Shown piece after piece: positions 16,450 to 24,956 of a stretch of 64,000 bases of DNA (the stretch's first letter is position 1; every line of letters begins with the position of its first letter). The stretch covers positions 1 to 64,000 of the forward strand of contig CAKSKA010000001.1 in the NCBI GenBank assembly GCA_934464615.1, written 5' to 3'. A program made the translations under genes and the position numbers. A model generated the notes under the pieces. That model saw nothing but the letters and a program-made list of their open reading frames with translations, was not told where the DNA came from and ran no database searches. Source of the stretch: an uncultured Eubacteriales bacterium (GTDB taxonomy: Bacteria; Bacillota; Clostridia; Oscillospirales; Acutalibacteraceae).

Positions 16450-17520
16450 ATGAATAAGGATACAAAAGAATTTTTTGCAGCACTTAAGGTTATGGAGGAG
16501 GAAAAGGGGGTTCCGCAGGAATACCTTGCGCAGAAAATCTCCAACGCAATAGTGGTTGCATTGCGTAAGGACTACGGCAACAGGGACAATGTTACTTGTA
16601 TTGTGGATCCCGAAAAAATGATTTTTTCTGTAAGTGTAAGAAAAGAAGTTGTGGATGAAGTGGAAGATCCCCATTCGCAGATTCTGCGCGATGAAGCAAT
16701 TAAAATTGATTCCAAAGCGGTTGAAAACGGATTTGTTGATATTAAACTTGATACAAAGCAGTTCGGCAGAATAGTCGCACAGACCGCAAAACACGTTATA
16801 CGTCAGGGTATAAGGGAAGCGGAGCACGGTCAGACTTTGGCTGAGTTCCAAAATCATAACAGGGAACTTTTAACGGCGGTAGTAAACAGGATTGATCCCA
16901 AAACAGGCAATGCCACGGTTACAATAGGCAAAACCGAAACGGTTTTACCGCATCTTGAGCAGGTGCCGGGCGAAGTTCTGCAAGAGGGCGACCATATTAA
17001 AGTTTATGTAGTAGATGTAAAGGAAACCGAAAAAGGACCTAAGATTATGATTTCCCGTACACACGCAGGCCTTGTAAGAAGACTTTTTGAAACCGAAGTG
17101 CCTGAAATTTTTGACGGAACAATAGAAATAAAATCGGTGTCCAGAATAGCCGGCTCCAGAACAAAGATTGCGGTTTACAGCGCAAATGAGGAAATTGATC
17201 CCGTGGGAGCCTGTATCGGTCAGCGCGGAGCGCGTGTAAACACAATTGTTGAAGAGTTGTCGGGAGAAAAAATCGATATTGTAAAATACAGCGACGATCC
17301 GGCGGCTTTCATATCGGAAGCACTTTCTCCCGCAAAGGTGGTATCGGTAGAAATTATAAGCGAAAATCCCAAAGTATGCCGTGTTACCGTTCCGGATTCG
17401 CAGTTGTCGCTTGCCATAGGCAATAAGGGACAAAACGCAAAACTGGCGGCAAAGCTTACAGGTTGGAAAATAGATATACGCCCCGAAAGCGGATTCTACG
17501 GGGAGGATACAGAGGAATAA
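16450..17520 (+). CDS. nusA: Transcription termination/antitermination factor NusA
   Basis: NusA binds RNA polymerase and nascent RNA to control pausing, termination and antitermination. The 356-residue protein has the N-terminal polymerase-binding domain (about 1-125), an S1 domain (about 135-200) and two KH domains (about 205-345, with GACIGQRGARV and LAIGNKGQNAKLAAKLTGW). It ends after KH2 as Firmicutes NusA does, without the C-terminal acidic repeats of proteobacteria. It follows rimP by 25 bp. Confidence 0.97.
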   Translation: MNKDTKEFFAALKVMEEEKGVPQEYLAQKISNAIVVALRKDYGNRDNVTCIVDPEKMIFSVSVRKEVVDEVEDPHSQILRDEAIKIDSKAVENGFVDIKLDTKQFGRIVAQTAKHVIRQGIREAEHGQTLAEFQNHNRELLTAVVNRIDPKTGNATVTIGKTETVLPHLEQVPGEVLQEGDHIKVYVVDVKETEKGPKIMISRTHAGLVRRLFETEVPEIFDGTIEIKSVSRIAGSRTKIAVYSANEEIDPVGACIGQRGARVNTIVEELSGEKIDIVKYSDDPAAFISEALSPAKVVSVEIISENPKVCRVTVPDSQLSLAIGNKGQNAKLAAKLTGWKIDIRPESGFYGEDTEE

Positions 17521-17521
17521 T

Positions 17522-17788
17522 ATGCCTAAAAAAGAACCGCTGCGTATGTGCATAGGCTGCTCAAAGAGTTTGCCGAAATCACAGTTAATAAGAATAGTTA
17601 AAACACCGCAGGGCGAAATAAATATTGATTTTACGGGAAAAGTTAACGGCAGGGGCGCATACATTTGCAGGAATGCCGAGTGCCTTAAAAGGGCAATAAA
17701 ATCAAAACGTCTTGCATCGGTGTTTAAAACGGAAATATCGGAAGATATTTATGTATCGCTTGAAAAGGAACTTTTAAATGGACAATAA
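17522..17788 (+). CDS. rnpM: YlxR family RNA-binding protein (RnpM)
   Basis: The 88-residue protein matches the YlxR family: KKEPLRMCIGCSKSLPKSQLIR at the N terminus, then GRGAYICRNAECLKRAIK near 49-66, the RNA-binding fold. In Bacillus YlxR binds RNase P RNA and modulates its activity, hence the name RnpM. It begins one base after the nusA stop and overlaps ylxQ, so it is part of the same transcript. Confidence 0.92.
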   Translation: MPKKEPLRMCIGCSKSLPKSQLIRIVKTPQGEINIDFTGKVNGRGAYICRNAECLKRAIKSKRLASVFKTEISEDIYVSLEKELLNGQ

Positions 17789-18104
17789 GTTGAGCGCCTA
17801 TATAGGCTTTGCAAGGAAATCCGGCAGGCTGGCGGCAGGATGTTGCGCCGCACGGGAATCCGCCGAAAAAGGCAAAGCAAAAATTATACTTATAAGCAGC
17901 GACGTATCTGCTAAAAGTAAAAAGGAAATGCTTTTTACCGCAAAAAAATATAATGTAAAATCAGCGGTTTTGGACGATGTGTCTATGGAAGAGATGTCAG
18001 ACTGCATAAGGCTGAAATGCGGAGTTGCCGCAATTAATGACATCTCGTTAGCTACGGCGATTTACGAAAACCTGAAGGACAGAAACAAGGAGGTAATGCT
18101 ATGA
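17778..18104 (+). CDS. L7Ae-family ribosomal protein YlxQ
   Basis: The 108-residue protein has the L7Ae/L30e/S12e/Gadd45 fold: an N-terminal helix (LSAYIGFARKSGRLAAG), a central KIILISSDVSAKSKKEM strand-helix, and a late hydrophobic strand ending INDISLATAIYENL. Its exact role is unknown; homologues bind kink-turn RNA. It overlaps ylxR by 11 bases and infB by 4, as in other Firmicutes. Confidence 0.88.
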   Translation: MDNKLSAYIGFARKSGRLAAGCCAARESAEKGKAKIILISSDVSAKSKKEMLFTAKKYNVKSAVLDDVSMEEMSDCIRLKCGVAAINDISLATAIYENLKDRNKEVML

Positions 18105-20638
18105 CGCCTAAATACAAAATTAACGATGCTGCAAAGGATTTTAATGTTTCCGCAAAGGAAATTATAGCAATTATAGAGGATAAAACGGGGGAAGCAAAAA
18201 AATCCGCCGCAGCTCTTACAACGGATGAGTTGGATATAATTTTTAATGAACTTACAAACAAAAATGCCGTTGAATCCTTTGACGAATATTTTGAAACCGG
18301 AAAGACTTTAAGGGCCGCCGCCGCTGAGAAAAGAAAAGCCGAAAAGGATAAAAAACTTGCGGAGCAAATGGCTATACTTGAGCAGCTTAAAGCTGCGGCG
18401 GAGGCTGAGAAAAAAGCTAAAGAATCCGCAAAAGCCGAAAAACCGGCAGAGAAAAAAGCCGAAGAAAAGCCCGCAAAACCGACAGTTGCGGCGGAAAAGA
18501 AAACCGAAAGCAACAAGGCGGACGACAGGAAGGCAGATGCGAAAAAGCCTGATGCGAAGAAGTCGGCTGCCGAAACAAAACAGCCGGCTGCCAAAACCAA
18601 TGACGAACCGTTGGTAGCTCCGCCGAAGAAACAAAAGGTCGGCGGCGCCGCACCGAATCGCGGACCTGCACAGATTCGCCGTGTTGATACACGCACGGTA
18701 CAGGTGGATATGGATAAGTACAACGAAAAGTACGAAAATATTGCGCCTGCAAACGCTATGAAGGATAACTATTCCAGAAAGCAGAAAATTAAGCAAAAAT
18801 CGCAGGATTACCGCCGCCCGCAAGGCGTAAAACGCGAAACCGAAGCAGACAAACTGCGCAGACTTCAGCTTGAAAAGATCAAAAAAACACCTATTACCGT
18901 AACAGTCGGCGAAGAAATTACGGTCGGAGAGCTTGCTGCGGCACTTAAAAAGACTGCGGCTGAGGTAATAAAAGAACTTATGAAGCTCGGTATGATGGCG
19001 ACCGTAAATCAGGTAATTGATTACGATACCGCCGAAATAGTTGTTACCGAAATGGGCGCTAAAATAGAAAAGGCCGTAGTTGTTACAATAGAAGAACAAA
19101 TTATGGACGAAACCGAAGATACCGAGGAAAACCTTAAACCGAGAGATCCCGTAGTTGTAGTTATGGGACACGTTGACCACGGTAAAACTTCCTTGCTTGA
19201 CGCTATAAGGAATTCCGCCGTTACCGATACCGAGGCAGGCGGAATTACACAGGCAATAGGCGCTTACAGGGTTAATTGCAACGGAAATAACATTACTTTC
19301 CTTGATACACCCGGACACGCGGCATTTACATCTATGCGTCAGCGCGGTGCAATGGCTACGGATATAGCCGTTTTGGTAGTTGCCGCAGACGACGGTATTA
19401 TGCCGCAAACAATAGAAGCAATAAACCACGCGCGTGCGGCAGGCGTACAAATGATAGTCGCGATTAATAAAATGGATAAGCCGGACGCAAATCCGGACAG
19501 GGTATTGCAGCAGTTGACAGAGCAGTCCATTGTACCGGAAGAATGGGGCGGTGACGTTATATGCGTTCCCGTTTCCGCAAAAACACACGAAGGCATTGAT
19601 AAACTGCTTGAAAGCATACTGCTTGTTGCCGAAATGATGGAATTGCGTGCAAACCCCGACCGCAGAGCAAAGGGTGTTGTAATTGAAGCAAGACTTGATA
19701 AGGGCAGAGGTCCTATAGCAACATTGCTTGTACAAAACGGTACACTGCATTCGGGCGATATTATAGTTGCAGGCACTGCTGTGGGCAGAGTCCGCGTTAT
19801 GACCAACGAAAACGGCAAAAAACTTAAAGACGCCGGTCCGAGCGTACCTGTTGAGGTTGCGGGACTTGCCGAAACACCCGATGCCGGAGATAAATTTGAC
19901 GCCGTATCGGATGAACGTCTTGCACGCCAGCTTGTTGAGCAGAGAAAGCAAAAGGCAAAAGAAGAAATGTTTAATGCGAAACAGAAGGTTACGCTTGATA
20001 ACCTGTTTGACCAGCTTAACGAAGGCGAATTAAAAGAACTTAACATTATAGTTAAGGCGGATGTTCAGGGCTCGGTTGAGGCTGTTAGGGAAAGCCTTGA
20101 AAAACTCTCTAACGATGAGGTTAGAGTACACGTAATCCACGGTGCGGTAGGCGCGGTAAACGAATCCGATGTAATGCTTGCACAGACTTCCGGCGCAATT
20201 ATAGTAGGCTTTAATGTACGTCCCGATGCGGTTGCAAAGGAAATGGCTGAAAAGGACGGCGTAGACGTGCGTCTTTACAGGGTTATTTATAACTGTATTG
20301 AAGAAATAGAAGCCGCTATGAAGGGTATGCTGGCACCGAAGTTCAGAGAAGTTATTATAGGTACGGCACAGGTACGCAACACTTATAAGATTTCGGGCGT
20401 AGGCACTATTGCAGGCGCATATGTAACAAGCGGTAAAGTTTCGCGCAACTGCAAAATACGCGTTGTACGCGACGGCATAGTTTTAGCGGAGGACGCTATT
20501 GATTCTTTGCGCAGATTCAAAGATGATGTAAAAGAAGTTGCACAGGGTTACGAATGCGGAATCGGTCTTGAAAAATTCGGCGATATTAAAGAGGGCGACG
20601 AATTCGAAGCCTTTATTATGGAGGAATACAGAGACTGA
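18101..20638 (+). CDS. infB: Translation initiation factor IF-2
   Basis: IF-2 is the GTPase that brings initiator tRNA to the 30S subunit and promotes subunit joining. The 845-residue protein has an IF2_N helical domain at the start, an Ala/Lys/Glu-rich disordered linker (about 70-170), a second IF2_N domain near 265-300, the G domain (GHVDHGKTS about 356-364, DTPGHAAF, NKMDKPDA), and the C-terminal beta-barrel and initiator-tRNA-binding domains. Its start overlaps ylxQ by 4 bases. The low-complexity linker produces spurious open frames on the other strand. Confidence 0.98.
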   Translation: MTPKYKINDAAKDFNVSAKEIIAIIEDKTGEAKKSAAALTTDELDIIFNELTNKNAVESFDEYFETGKTLRAAAAEKRKAEKDKKLAEQMAILEQLKAAAEAEKKAKESAKAEKPAEKKAEEKPAKPTVAAEKKTESNKADDRKADAKKPDAKKSAAETKQPAAKTNDEPLVAPPKKQKVGGAAPNRGPAQIRRVDTRTVQVDMDKYNEKYENIAPANAMKDNYSRKQKIKQKSQDYRRPQGVKRETEADKLRRLQLEKIKKTPITVTVGEEITVGELAAALKKTAAEVIKELMKLGMMATVNQVIDYDTAEIVVTEMGAKIEKAVVVTIEEQIMDETEDTEENLKPRDPVVVVMGHVDHGKTSLLDAIRNSAVTDTEAGGITQAIGAYRVNCNGNNITFLDTPGHAAFTSMRQRGAMATDIAVLVVAADDGIMPQTIEAINHARAAGVQMIVAINKMDKPDANPDRVLQQLTEQSIVPEEWGGDVICVPVSAKTHEGIDKLLESILLVAEMMELRANPDRRAKGVVIEARLDKGRGPIATLLVQNGTLHSGDIIVAGTAVGRVRVMTNENGKKLKDAGPSVPVEVAGLAETPDAGDKFDAVSDERLARQLVEQRKQKAKEEMFNAKQKVTLDNLFDQLNEGELKELNIIVKADVQGSVEAVRESLEKLSNDEVRVHVIHGAVGAVNESDVMLAQTSGAIIVGFNVRPDAVAKEMAEKDGVDVRLYRVIYNCIEEIEAAMKGMLAPKFREVIIGTAQVRNTYKISGVGTIAGAYVTSGKVSRNCKIRVVRDGIVLAEDAIDSLRRFKDDVKEVAQGYECGIGLEKFGDIKEGDEFEAFIMEEYRD

Positions 20639-20979
20639 TGGCAGGATTTAAAATCAACAGAATTCAATCCGATATAAAAATTGCTTTGTCAGAGATATTG
20701 CGCGGTGTAAAGGATCCGAGAGTCAGCCGTCTTTTAAGCATAGTAAAGGTTGACGTTTCGGGCGACCTTTCGTATGCTACGGTATATGTAAGCGCAATTG
20801 AGGGTGCGGAGAAAACACGCGAGTCCGTAAAGGCACTTAAAAACGCGTCGGGTTATATAAGACACGAACTCGGTGCGCGTCTTAAAATACGCAAGGTGCC
20901 GGAAGTCCGTTTTGTTGCGGATGATTCCATAGAAAAAAGCACTCAGATTTCAAGGATTATCGACTCGTTTGAGAAATAG
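20638..20979 (+). CDS. rbfA: 30S ribosome-binding factor RbfA
   Basis: This 113-residue KH-fold protein helps mature the 5' end of 16S rRNA. Family motifs include the start FKINRIQSDIKIALSEILR, then VKDPRVSRLLSIVKVDVSGDL (about 22-42) and RLKIRKVPEVRFVADDSIEK near 80-99. The ATG overlaps the last base of the infB stop codon. It is followed closely by the DHH phosphoesterase gene. Confidence 0.96.
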   Translation: MAGFKINRIQSDIKIALSEILRGVKDPRVSRLLSIVKVDVSGDLSYATVYVSAIEGAEKTRESVKALKNASGYIRHELGARLKIRKVPEVRFVADDSIEKSTQISRIIDSFEK

Positions 20980-20991
20980 GGGGAAAAGGTA

Positions 20992-21978
20992 ATGCAGGGA
21001 GAAAGCAGAATGCTTGATTTGCAGGGCGTATGTGAATATCTTAAAAGCCATGACGACTATATAATACTTACTCACATATCGCCCGACGGCGATACTCTCG
21101 GTTCCGCTTACGCACTGGCAAAGACGCTTATAAGTATAGGAAAACGCGCATTTGTTGTATGCAATGATGAAATACCGCATAAATACGACTATTTTACGGT
21201 TGCAGCCGATTTAAAATCGTTTGATTATAAAACCATAATAGCCGTTGATGTCGCGGACGCAAAACTGCTCGGTTCTCTTTACGAGGGATACAGCGATAAG
21301 ATTGAACTTGATATAGACCACCATATATCCAATACCCGTTTCGCAAAAAACCTGTATCTTGATGTACAGGCATCCGCAACGGCGGAATGTATTTTTGAAA
21401 TTATAATGGAACTGGGTACGGAATTAACCCCGCTTATAGCAAGCGCGCTTTATACCGGTATTGCTACGGATACCGGCTGCTTTAAATATTCCAATGTTAC
21501 AAGCAAAACGCACTTAATAGCGGCACAACTGTATTTGCGCGGAATAAATGCCGCAGAAATAAACAGACTTATGTTCGACACAAAGTCCAAAAACCGTTTG
21601 GAACTTGAAAAAATGGTTTTGGACAAGGCCGAATACCACTTTGATAACCGCTGTATGCTGCTTACCGTAACCGCACAAATGCAAAAAAAATCCGGCTGCA
21701 CACAAAGCGACCTCGAAGGCGTAGCGGCAATTTCAAGGTCGGTTGAAGGGGTAAAGATAGGTGCGTCCGTCAAGCAAACCGAGGGTGACGAATATAAAAT
21801 ATCGCTGCGTACTTATGAGCCTTACGATGCATCCGAAATATGCAGGGAACTCGGCGGCGGCGGACATAAGGCTGCTGCCGGCTGTACACTCAGCGGCGGT
21901 CTGGACGATGTAAAACGGCAGCTTTTATCAGCAATAGGAAAGGCAATAAAGAAAAATGAAGGGACTTTTACTGATTGA
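20992..21978 (+). CDS. nrnA: DHH/DHHA1 phosphoesterase (NrnA-type oligoribonuclease/pAp phosphatase)
   Basis: NrnA degrades very short RNAs and dephosphorylates pAp in the cytosol. The 328-residue protein shows the DHH motifs HISPDGDTLGS (about 24-34), DVAD (near 86-89), DHH (DIDHHIS about 106-112) and DTGCF, followed by a DHHA1 domain with the terminal GGGGHKAAAG (about 290-299). The ATG at 20992 follows GGGGG; a second ATG at 21010 with GGGAG is a possible alternative. It sits between rbfA and truB, as in many Firmicutes, and overlaps truB by 23 bases. Confidence 0.93.
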   Translation: MQGESRMLDLQGVCEYLKSHDDYIILTHISPDGDTLGSAYALAKTLISIGKRAFVVCNDEIPHKYDYFTVAADLKSFDYKTIIAVDVADAKLLGSLYEGYSDKIELDIDHHISNTRFAKNLYLDVQASATAECIFEIIMELGTELTPLIASALYTGIATDTGCFKYSNVTSKTHLIAAQLYLRGINAAEINRLMFDTKSKNRLELEKMVLDKAEYHFDNRCMLLTVTAQMQKKSGCTQSDLEGVAAISRSVEGVKIGASVKQTEGDEYKISLRTYEPYDASEICRELGGGGHKAAAGCTLSGGLDDVKRQLLSAIGKAIKKNEGTFTD

Positions 21979-22861
21979 CAAACCGTCGGGTATGACATCT
22001 TACGGTGTTGTTGCGCGTGTTAAAAGAATTTTAGGTGAAAAACGCGTGGGACATACCGGAACGCTGGATCCCATGGCTACGGGCGTATTACCGATTTTTG
22101 TCGGACGCGCTACCGTACTGTCATCATATCTTTTGGAGTCGGATAAGACCTATATTGCCGTTTTTCGTTTCGGTACAAAGACGGATACGGGCGATATTAC
22201 GGGTAAGGTAATAAGTTCTTCGACGAATTTACCGGACGCAGAGTCCGTTTGTTCCGCTTTTGCAAAGTTTACGGGCAACATAAATCAGGTACCGCCTATG
22301 TTTTCGGCAATTAAAAAAGATGGCGTGCCCATGTACAAACTCGCCCGACAGGGCGGCACGGCAGATTTGCCTGCAAGGAATGTAACCGTTAATTACATTA
22401 AACCGTTATCCGATTTTTGTGACGGTGAAATTACGGTTGAAGTTTCCTGCAGTAAAGGCACTTATATACGCTCGCTTTGTATGGATATAGGCGATTATCT
22501 CGGCTGCGGCGCAACACTTTCCGCATTGCGCAGGATTAAAACGGGTGCATTTAGTATAGAAAATTGCCTGCCGCTTGAAAATCTTACGGCGGAAAACGCG
22601 GCAGAACATATTTTAAATGCGGAAAACGCCGTAATGCATTTAAAAAGCGTTAATATAAGCGATAATCAGGCAGTACGTTTTAAAAACGGCGGTTGCCTTG
22701 ATATTTGCAGGCTGAAAACCGACAATTTAACCGACGGGCAACAACTTCGCGTTAAATGCGGAGATACTTTTTTGGGTATAGGTCAAACCGATTTATCAGA
22801 CGGCAGCGTAAAGGTAAAATGTCTGCTTGAAATCCCGTGCGGGAGGGACGAAAATGGATAA
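21956..22861 (+). CDS. truB: tRNA pseudouridine(55) synthase
   Basis: TruB makes pseudouridine 55 in the T-loop of tRNA. The 301-residue protein starts GLLLIDKPSGMTSYGVV and has the catalytic motif GHTGTLDPMATGVLP with Asp near 38, then the family helices (VPPMFSAIKKDGVPMYKLAR) and CSKGTYIRSLCMDIGDYLG near 161-179. The last 70 residues are a PUA-like extension. It overlaps nrnA at its start and ribF at its end, so all are one transcript. Confidence 0.96.
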   Translation: MKGLLLIDKPSGMTSYGVVARVKRILGEKRVGHTGTLDPMATGVLPIFVGRATVLSSYLLESDKTYIAVFRFGTKTDTGDITGKVISSSTNLPDAESVCSAFAKFTGNINQVPPMFSAIKKDGVPMYKLARQGGTADLPARNVTVNYIKPLSDFCDGEITVEVSCSKGTYIRSLCMDIGDYLGCGATLSALRRIKTGAFSIENCLPLENLTAENAAEHILNAENAVMHLKSVNISDNQAVRFKNGGCLDICRLKTDNLTDGQQLRVKCGDTFLGIGQTDLSDGSVKVKCLLEIPCGRDENG

Positions 22862-23702
22862 CACTGCAATAGCGCTCGGCACTTTTGACGGCATACATAT
22901 AGGCCACAAGGCAGTGCTTGAAAGGGCGGTAAACAGCGGATACACTCCGGTTGCGGTTACGTTTGCGGTACCGCCGAAAGTGTTTATGGGACAGGCCTCC
23001 GGCTGTATTATGACGCCTATGCAAAAAAAGGCTGCACTCCGAAAAATCGGATTTAAAAAAGTTGTTTTTTTGGATTTTAACAATGTTAAAAATATGACCG
23101 CCAAAGACTTTTTGGATGAAATTACAGGGAAATATAACTGTAAAGAAATAGACTGCGGATTTAATTTCCGCTTTGGCACAAATGCCGAAGGCGATACGGA
23201 ATTTTTGCAGAGGTATGCCGATGCGCACGGAATAAAACTTTCGGTTATGCCGCCTGTTTATGACGGCGAGGAAATTGTTTCCTCAACCGAAATCCGCGCA
23301 TTTTTGCAGGACGGACAAACAGAAAAAGCGAATAAACTTATGCTTGAGCCGTTTGGTTTCTGCGCGGTAATAGTTCACGGTGACGCAAGAGGCAGAACGA
23401 TCGGCTTTCCGACGGTAAATCAAATGTATCCGAAAGATTTGGTGCGTGTAAAATACGGCGTTTACAAAACGCACATTACTATAGACGGCAGCGTTTATAA
23501 CGGAATTACCAATATAGGCGTCCGTCCGACATACGAGACGGAATACGTAAGCGCCGAAACGTATATTATTAATTTCAGCGGCGACGTTTACGGTAAAACC
23601 GCAGATTTAAGACTTGTCCGTTTCCTACGTCCAGAGCAAAAATTTGATAGCCTTGACGAACTTAAAAACGCAATAAACAATGATGTTAAAACGGTACTGT
23701 AA
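22854..23702 (+). CDS. ribF: Bifunctional riboflavin kinase/FAD synthetase
   Basis: RibF makes FMN from riboflavin and then FAD. The 282-residue protein has the N-terminal nucleotidyl-transfer domain with GTFDGIHIGHKAVLE (about 8-22) and the C-terminal flavokinase domain with GDARGRTIGFPTVNQ (about 178-192) and NIGVRPTYE. The start at 22854 is supported by GGGAGG; the upstream in-frame codon at 22827 lies within truB without a good ribosome site. It is the last gene of the rimP operon. Confidence 0.95.
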   Translation: MDNTAIALGTFDGIHIGHKAVLERAVNSGYTPVAVTFAVPPKVFMGQASGCIMTPMQKKAALRKIGFKKVVFLDFNNVKNMTAKDFLDEITGKYNCKEIDCGFNFRFGTNAEGDTEFLQRYADAHGIKLSVMPPVYDGEEIVSSTEIRAFLQDGQTEKANKLMLEPFGFCAVIVHGDARGRTIGFPTVNQMYPKDLVRVKYGVYKTHITIDGSVYNGITNIGVRPTYETEYVSAETYIINFSGDVYGKTADLRLVRFLRPEQKFDSLDELKNAINNDVKTVL

Positions 23703-23726
23703 AAAGTTTTACAGTACCGTTTTTTA
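23688..23726. terminator. Terminator overlapping the ribF stop codon
   Basis: A perfect 17-bp stem (23688-23704 with 23707-23723) with a 2-base loop (up to four bases if the closing pairs open) is followed by T residues. The ribF stop codon lies within the stem. Confidence 0.9.
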
Positions 23727-23794
23727 ATGCCCCTAAGCGATTAGTGCGATATGATAAAGTTTTGTATGTTACACTAAGTGTCGAGGGCGAAAAT

Positions 23795-24499
23795 TCAGTT
23801 ATCGAATTTAAGCACTTTGGCAGGATCCTTGGCTTTTCCGCTTTTTGTTACTTCAATATGAATGTGGGGCGGATCAGCACTTTCCGAAGGCACGCCCGAT
23901 ACAGTGGCAAGTTTTGTACCGCCGGTTACACTCTGTCCTTCCTGTACGGTAATATCATCGGCAACGCCGCAGTATTTTATGACAATTCCGTCGCCGTGGT
24001 CAATTTCTATAACTCTGCCGAGCGTGTCGCTGTTGTATATTTTGCTTACAACGCCGTCTGCACATGCCGCAACATCGCTGCCGGCATCTGCCGAAATATC
24101 GGTGCCGAGGTGTATACGCATATCATTATATGTGGCGGAGTATTGAAGCGTTTTTTCATCATACGCCTTGCAAACATCTCCGCTTACAGGCTTTGAAAAT
24201 ACAATTTCTTTAGACTTTGCGGTTGTAGATTCGCTTTTGCTGCCCTCGTTTTTCGGCTCGTCTTTAACTTCCTGCTGCACAGGCTCGTCGGTAGAGGGTA
24301 CATTACTACTGTATGTTATACCCGGATCGTTATATTCCGAAGAATTTTGATTGTTTTTGTTATTGTTGTTGTCCACTTCCAAATTTGAAACCGCAAAGAA
24401 TCCCGCTGCCCCTACAGCCAAAAGGCAAGCAGCCAGAATTATATAAAATCCGTTGCCGGATAAAAATTTTTTAACGCTGCTTTTTTTATCTTCCTTCAT
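23795..24499 (-). CDS. SpoIIQ-like LytM/M23 peptidase
   Basis: The 234-residue protein has one N-terminal membrane helix (about 18-38), an Asn/Glu-rich linker (42-100) and a C-terminal LytM (M23) domain (about 115-232). The zinc-site residues are all present: His130 and Asp134 (HLGTD), His212 and His214 (PHIHIE). Membrane anchoring, length and the GTDISADAGSDV segment match clostridial SpoIIQ, the forespore protein that meets SpoIIIAH across the engulfment septum. Clostridial SpoIIQ keeps its zinc site, unlike the Bacillus protein. Start at 24499 has GGAGGG upstream. It could instead be a general cell-wall endopeptidase. Confidence 0.75.
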   Translation of the reverse strand: MKEDKKSSVKKFLSGNGFYIILAACLLAVGAAGFFAVSNLEVDNNNNKNNQNSSEYNDPGITYSSNVPSTDEPVQQEVKDEPKNEGSKSESTTAKSKEIVFSKPVSGDVCKAYDEKTLQYSATYNDMRIHLGTDISADAGSDVAACADGVVSKIYNSDTLGRVIEIDHGDGIVIKYCGVADDITVQEGQSVTGGTKLATVSGVPSESADPPHIHIEVTKSGKAKDPAKVLKFDN

Positions 24500-24661
24500 A
24501 TTTTTCCCTCCATTAATAGTGTGTACGGCAGGTAAATACTTGCGGTACAAAACTATTATTGGATTAAAATTTTAAATTTATACTCATTTAATTAAAAAAA
24601 TATTCACAATTAATTGTTATTATAATAATGCCGAAAGGGAAAGCCGCAATTTCCTTAAGGC

Positions 24662-24742
24662 CCCGATTTCTTTAAATTGGGTCTCTCCTCAAACCCCTAA
24701 ACAGAGAAACCGGCCGTGTCCCCACACGGTCGGTTTCTCTGT
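24662..24742. other. Two-hairpin intergenic structure of unknown role
   Basis: CCCGATTT/AAATTGGG (about 24663-24682, 4-nt loop) is followed by a 19-bp stem (24701-24719 with 24724-24742, loop CCCC). Neither strand shows a convincing U-run after the long stem, so it is not a standard terminator. It lies in the 457-bp gap before the SpoIIQ-like gene. It does not match any riboswitch class I know. It could be a small structured RNA or a leader element. Confidence 0.35.
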
Positions 24743-24773
24743 TATATAAGCAGGCTTTTGTCGGCTTAATAAA

Positions 24774-24812
24774 AAACAGGCAGCCCGTAACTGCCTGTTT
24801 TCGTTTTATTTT
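24774..24812. terminator. Terminator after the secreted protein gene
   Basis: AAACAGGCAG (24774-24783) and CTGCCTGTTT (24791-24800) form a 10-bp stem with A-rich and T-rich flanks, so it can act in both directions. Confidence 0.7.
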
Positions 24813-24848
24813 TAAAGGTTTAGGCAGGTTCGGATTATTATCGTTTGC

Positions 24849-24956
24849 CTAGCGTGACAGGACTCAAACCTGCCGCGGTTTCGCTCGCCGCCTTTTAAAT
24901 TGCGGCTTTGCGTTTATTTTTGCAAGGCGACAGCCTTGTAAAAATTTTTCGCTTGC
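24849..24956 (+). repeat. Half copy of the T-arm-ended repeat
   Basis: This stretch matches roughly the first half of the 278-bp repeat as read from its B end (the plus-strand reading at 62721). It starts CTAGCGTGACAGGACTC and runs through the CGCTCGCCGCC and TTTATTTTTGCAAGGCG segments, then ends against the stop codon of the secreted-protein gene at 24957. It is flanked by direct repeats TCGTTTGCCTAGCG (24841-24854) and TCGCTTGCCTAAGCG-like sequence (24949-24962). It lacks the opposite end of the element. On the minus strand it forms the 3' untranslated region of that gene. Confidence 0.75.

Noticed and set aside
18357..18617. 86-codon Arg/Lys-rich frame within infB
   Set aside because: It is an out-of-frame reading of the Ala/Lys/Glu-rich IF-2 linker.
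18308..19951. 547-codon minus-strand frame opposite infB
   Set aside because: It is the antisense of a complete infB with low-complexity linker codons; composition is Cys/Phe/Arg-rich nonsense and it has no start signal.
24500..24760. c-di-AMP (ydaO) riboswitch before the SpoIIQ-like gene
   Set aside because: The conserved ydaO segments such as GGGGAACC and the paired pseudo-symmetric stems are not visible.
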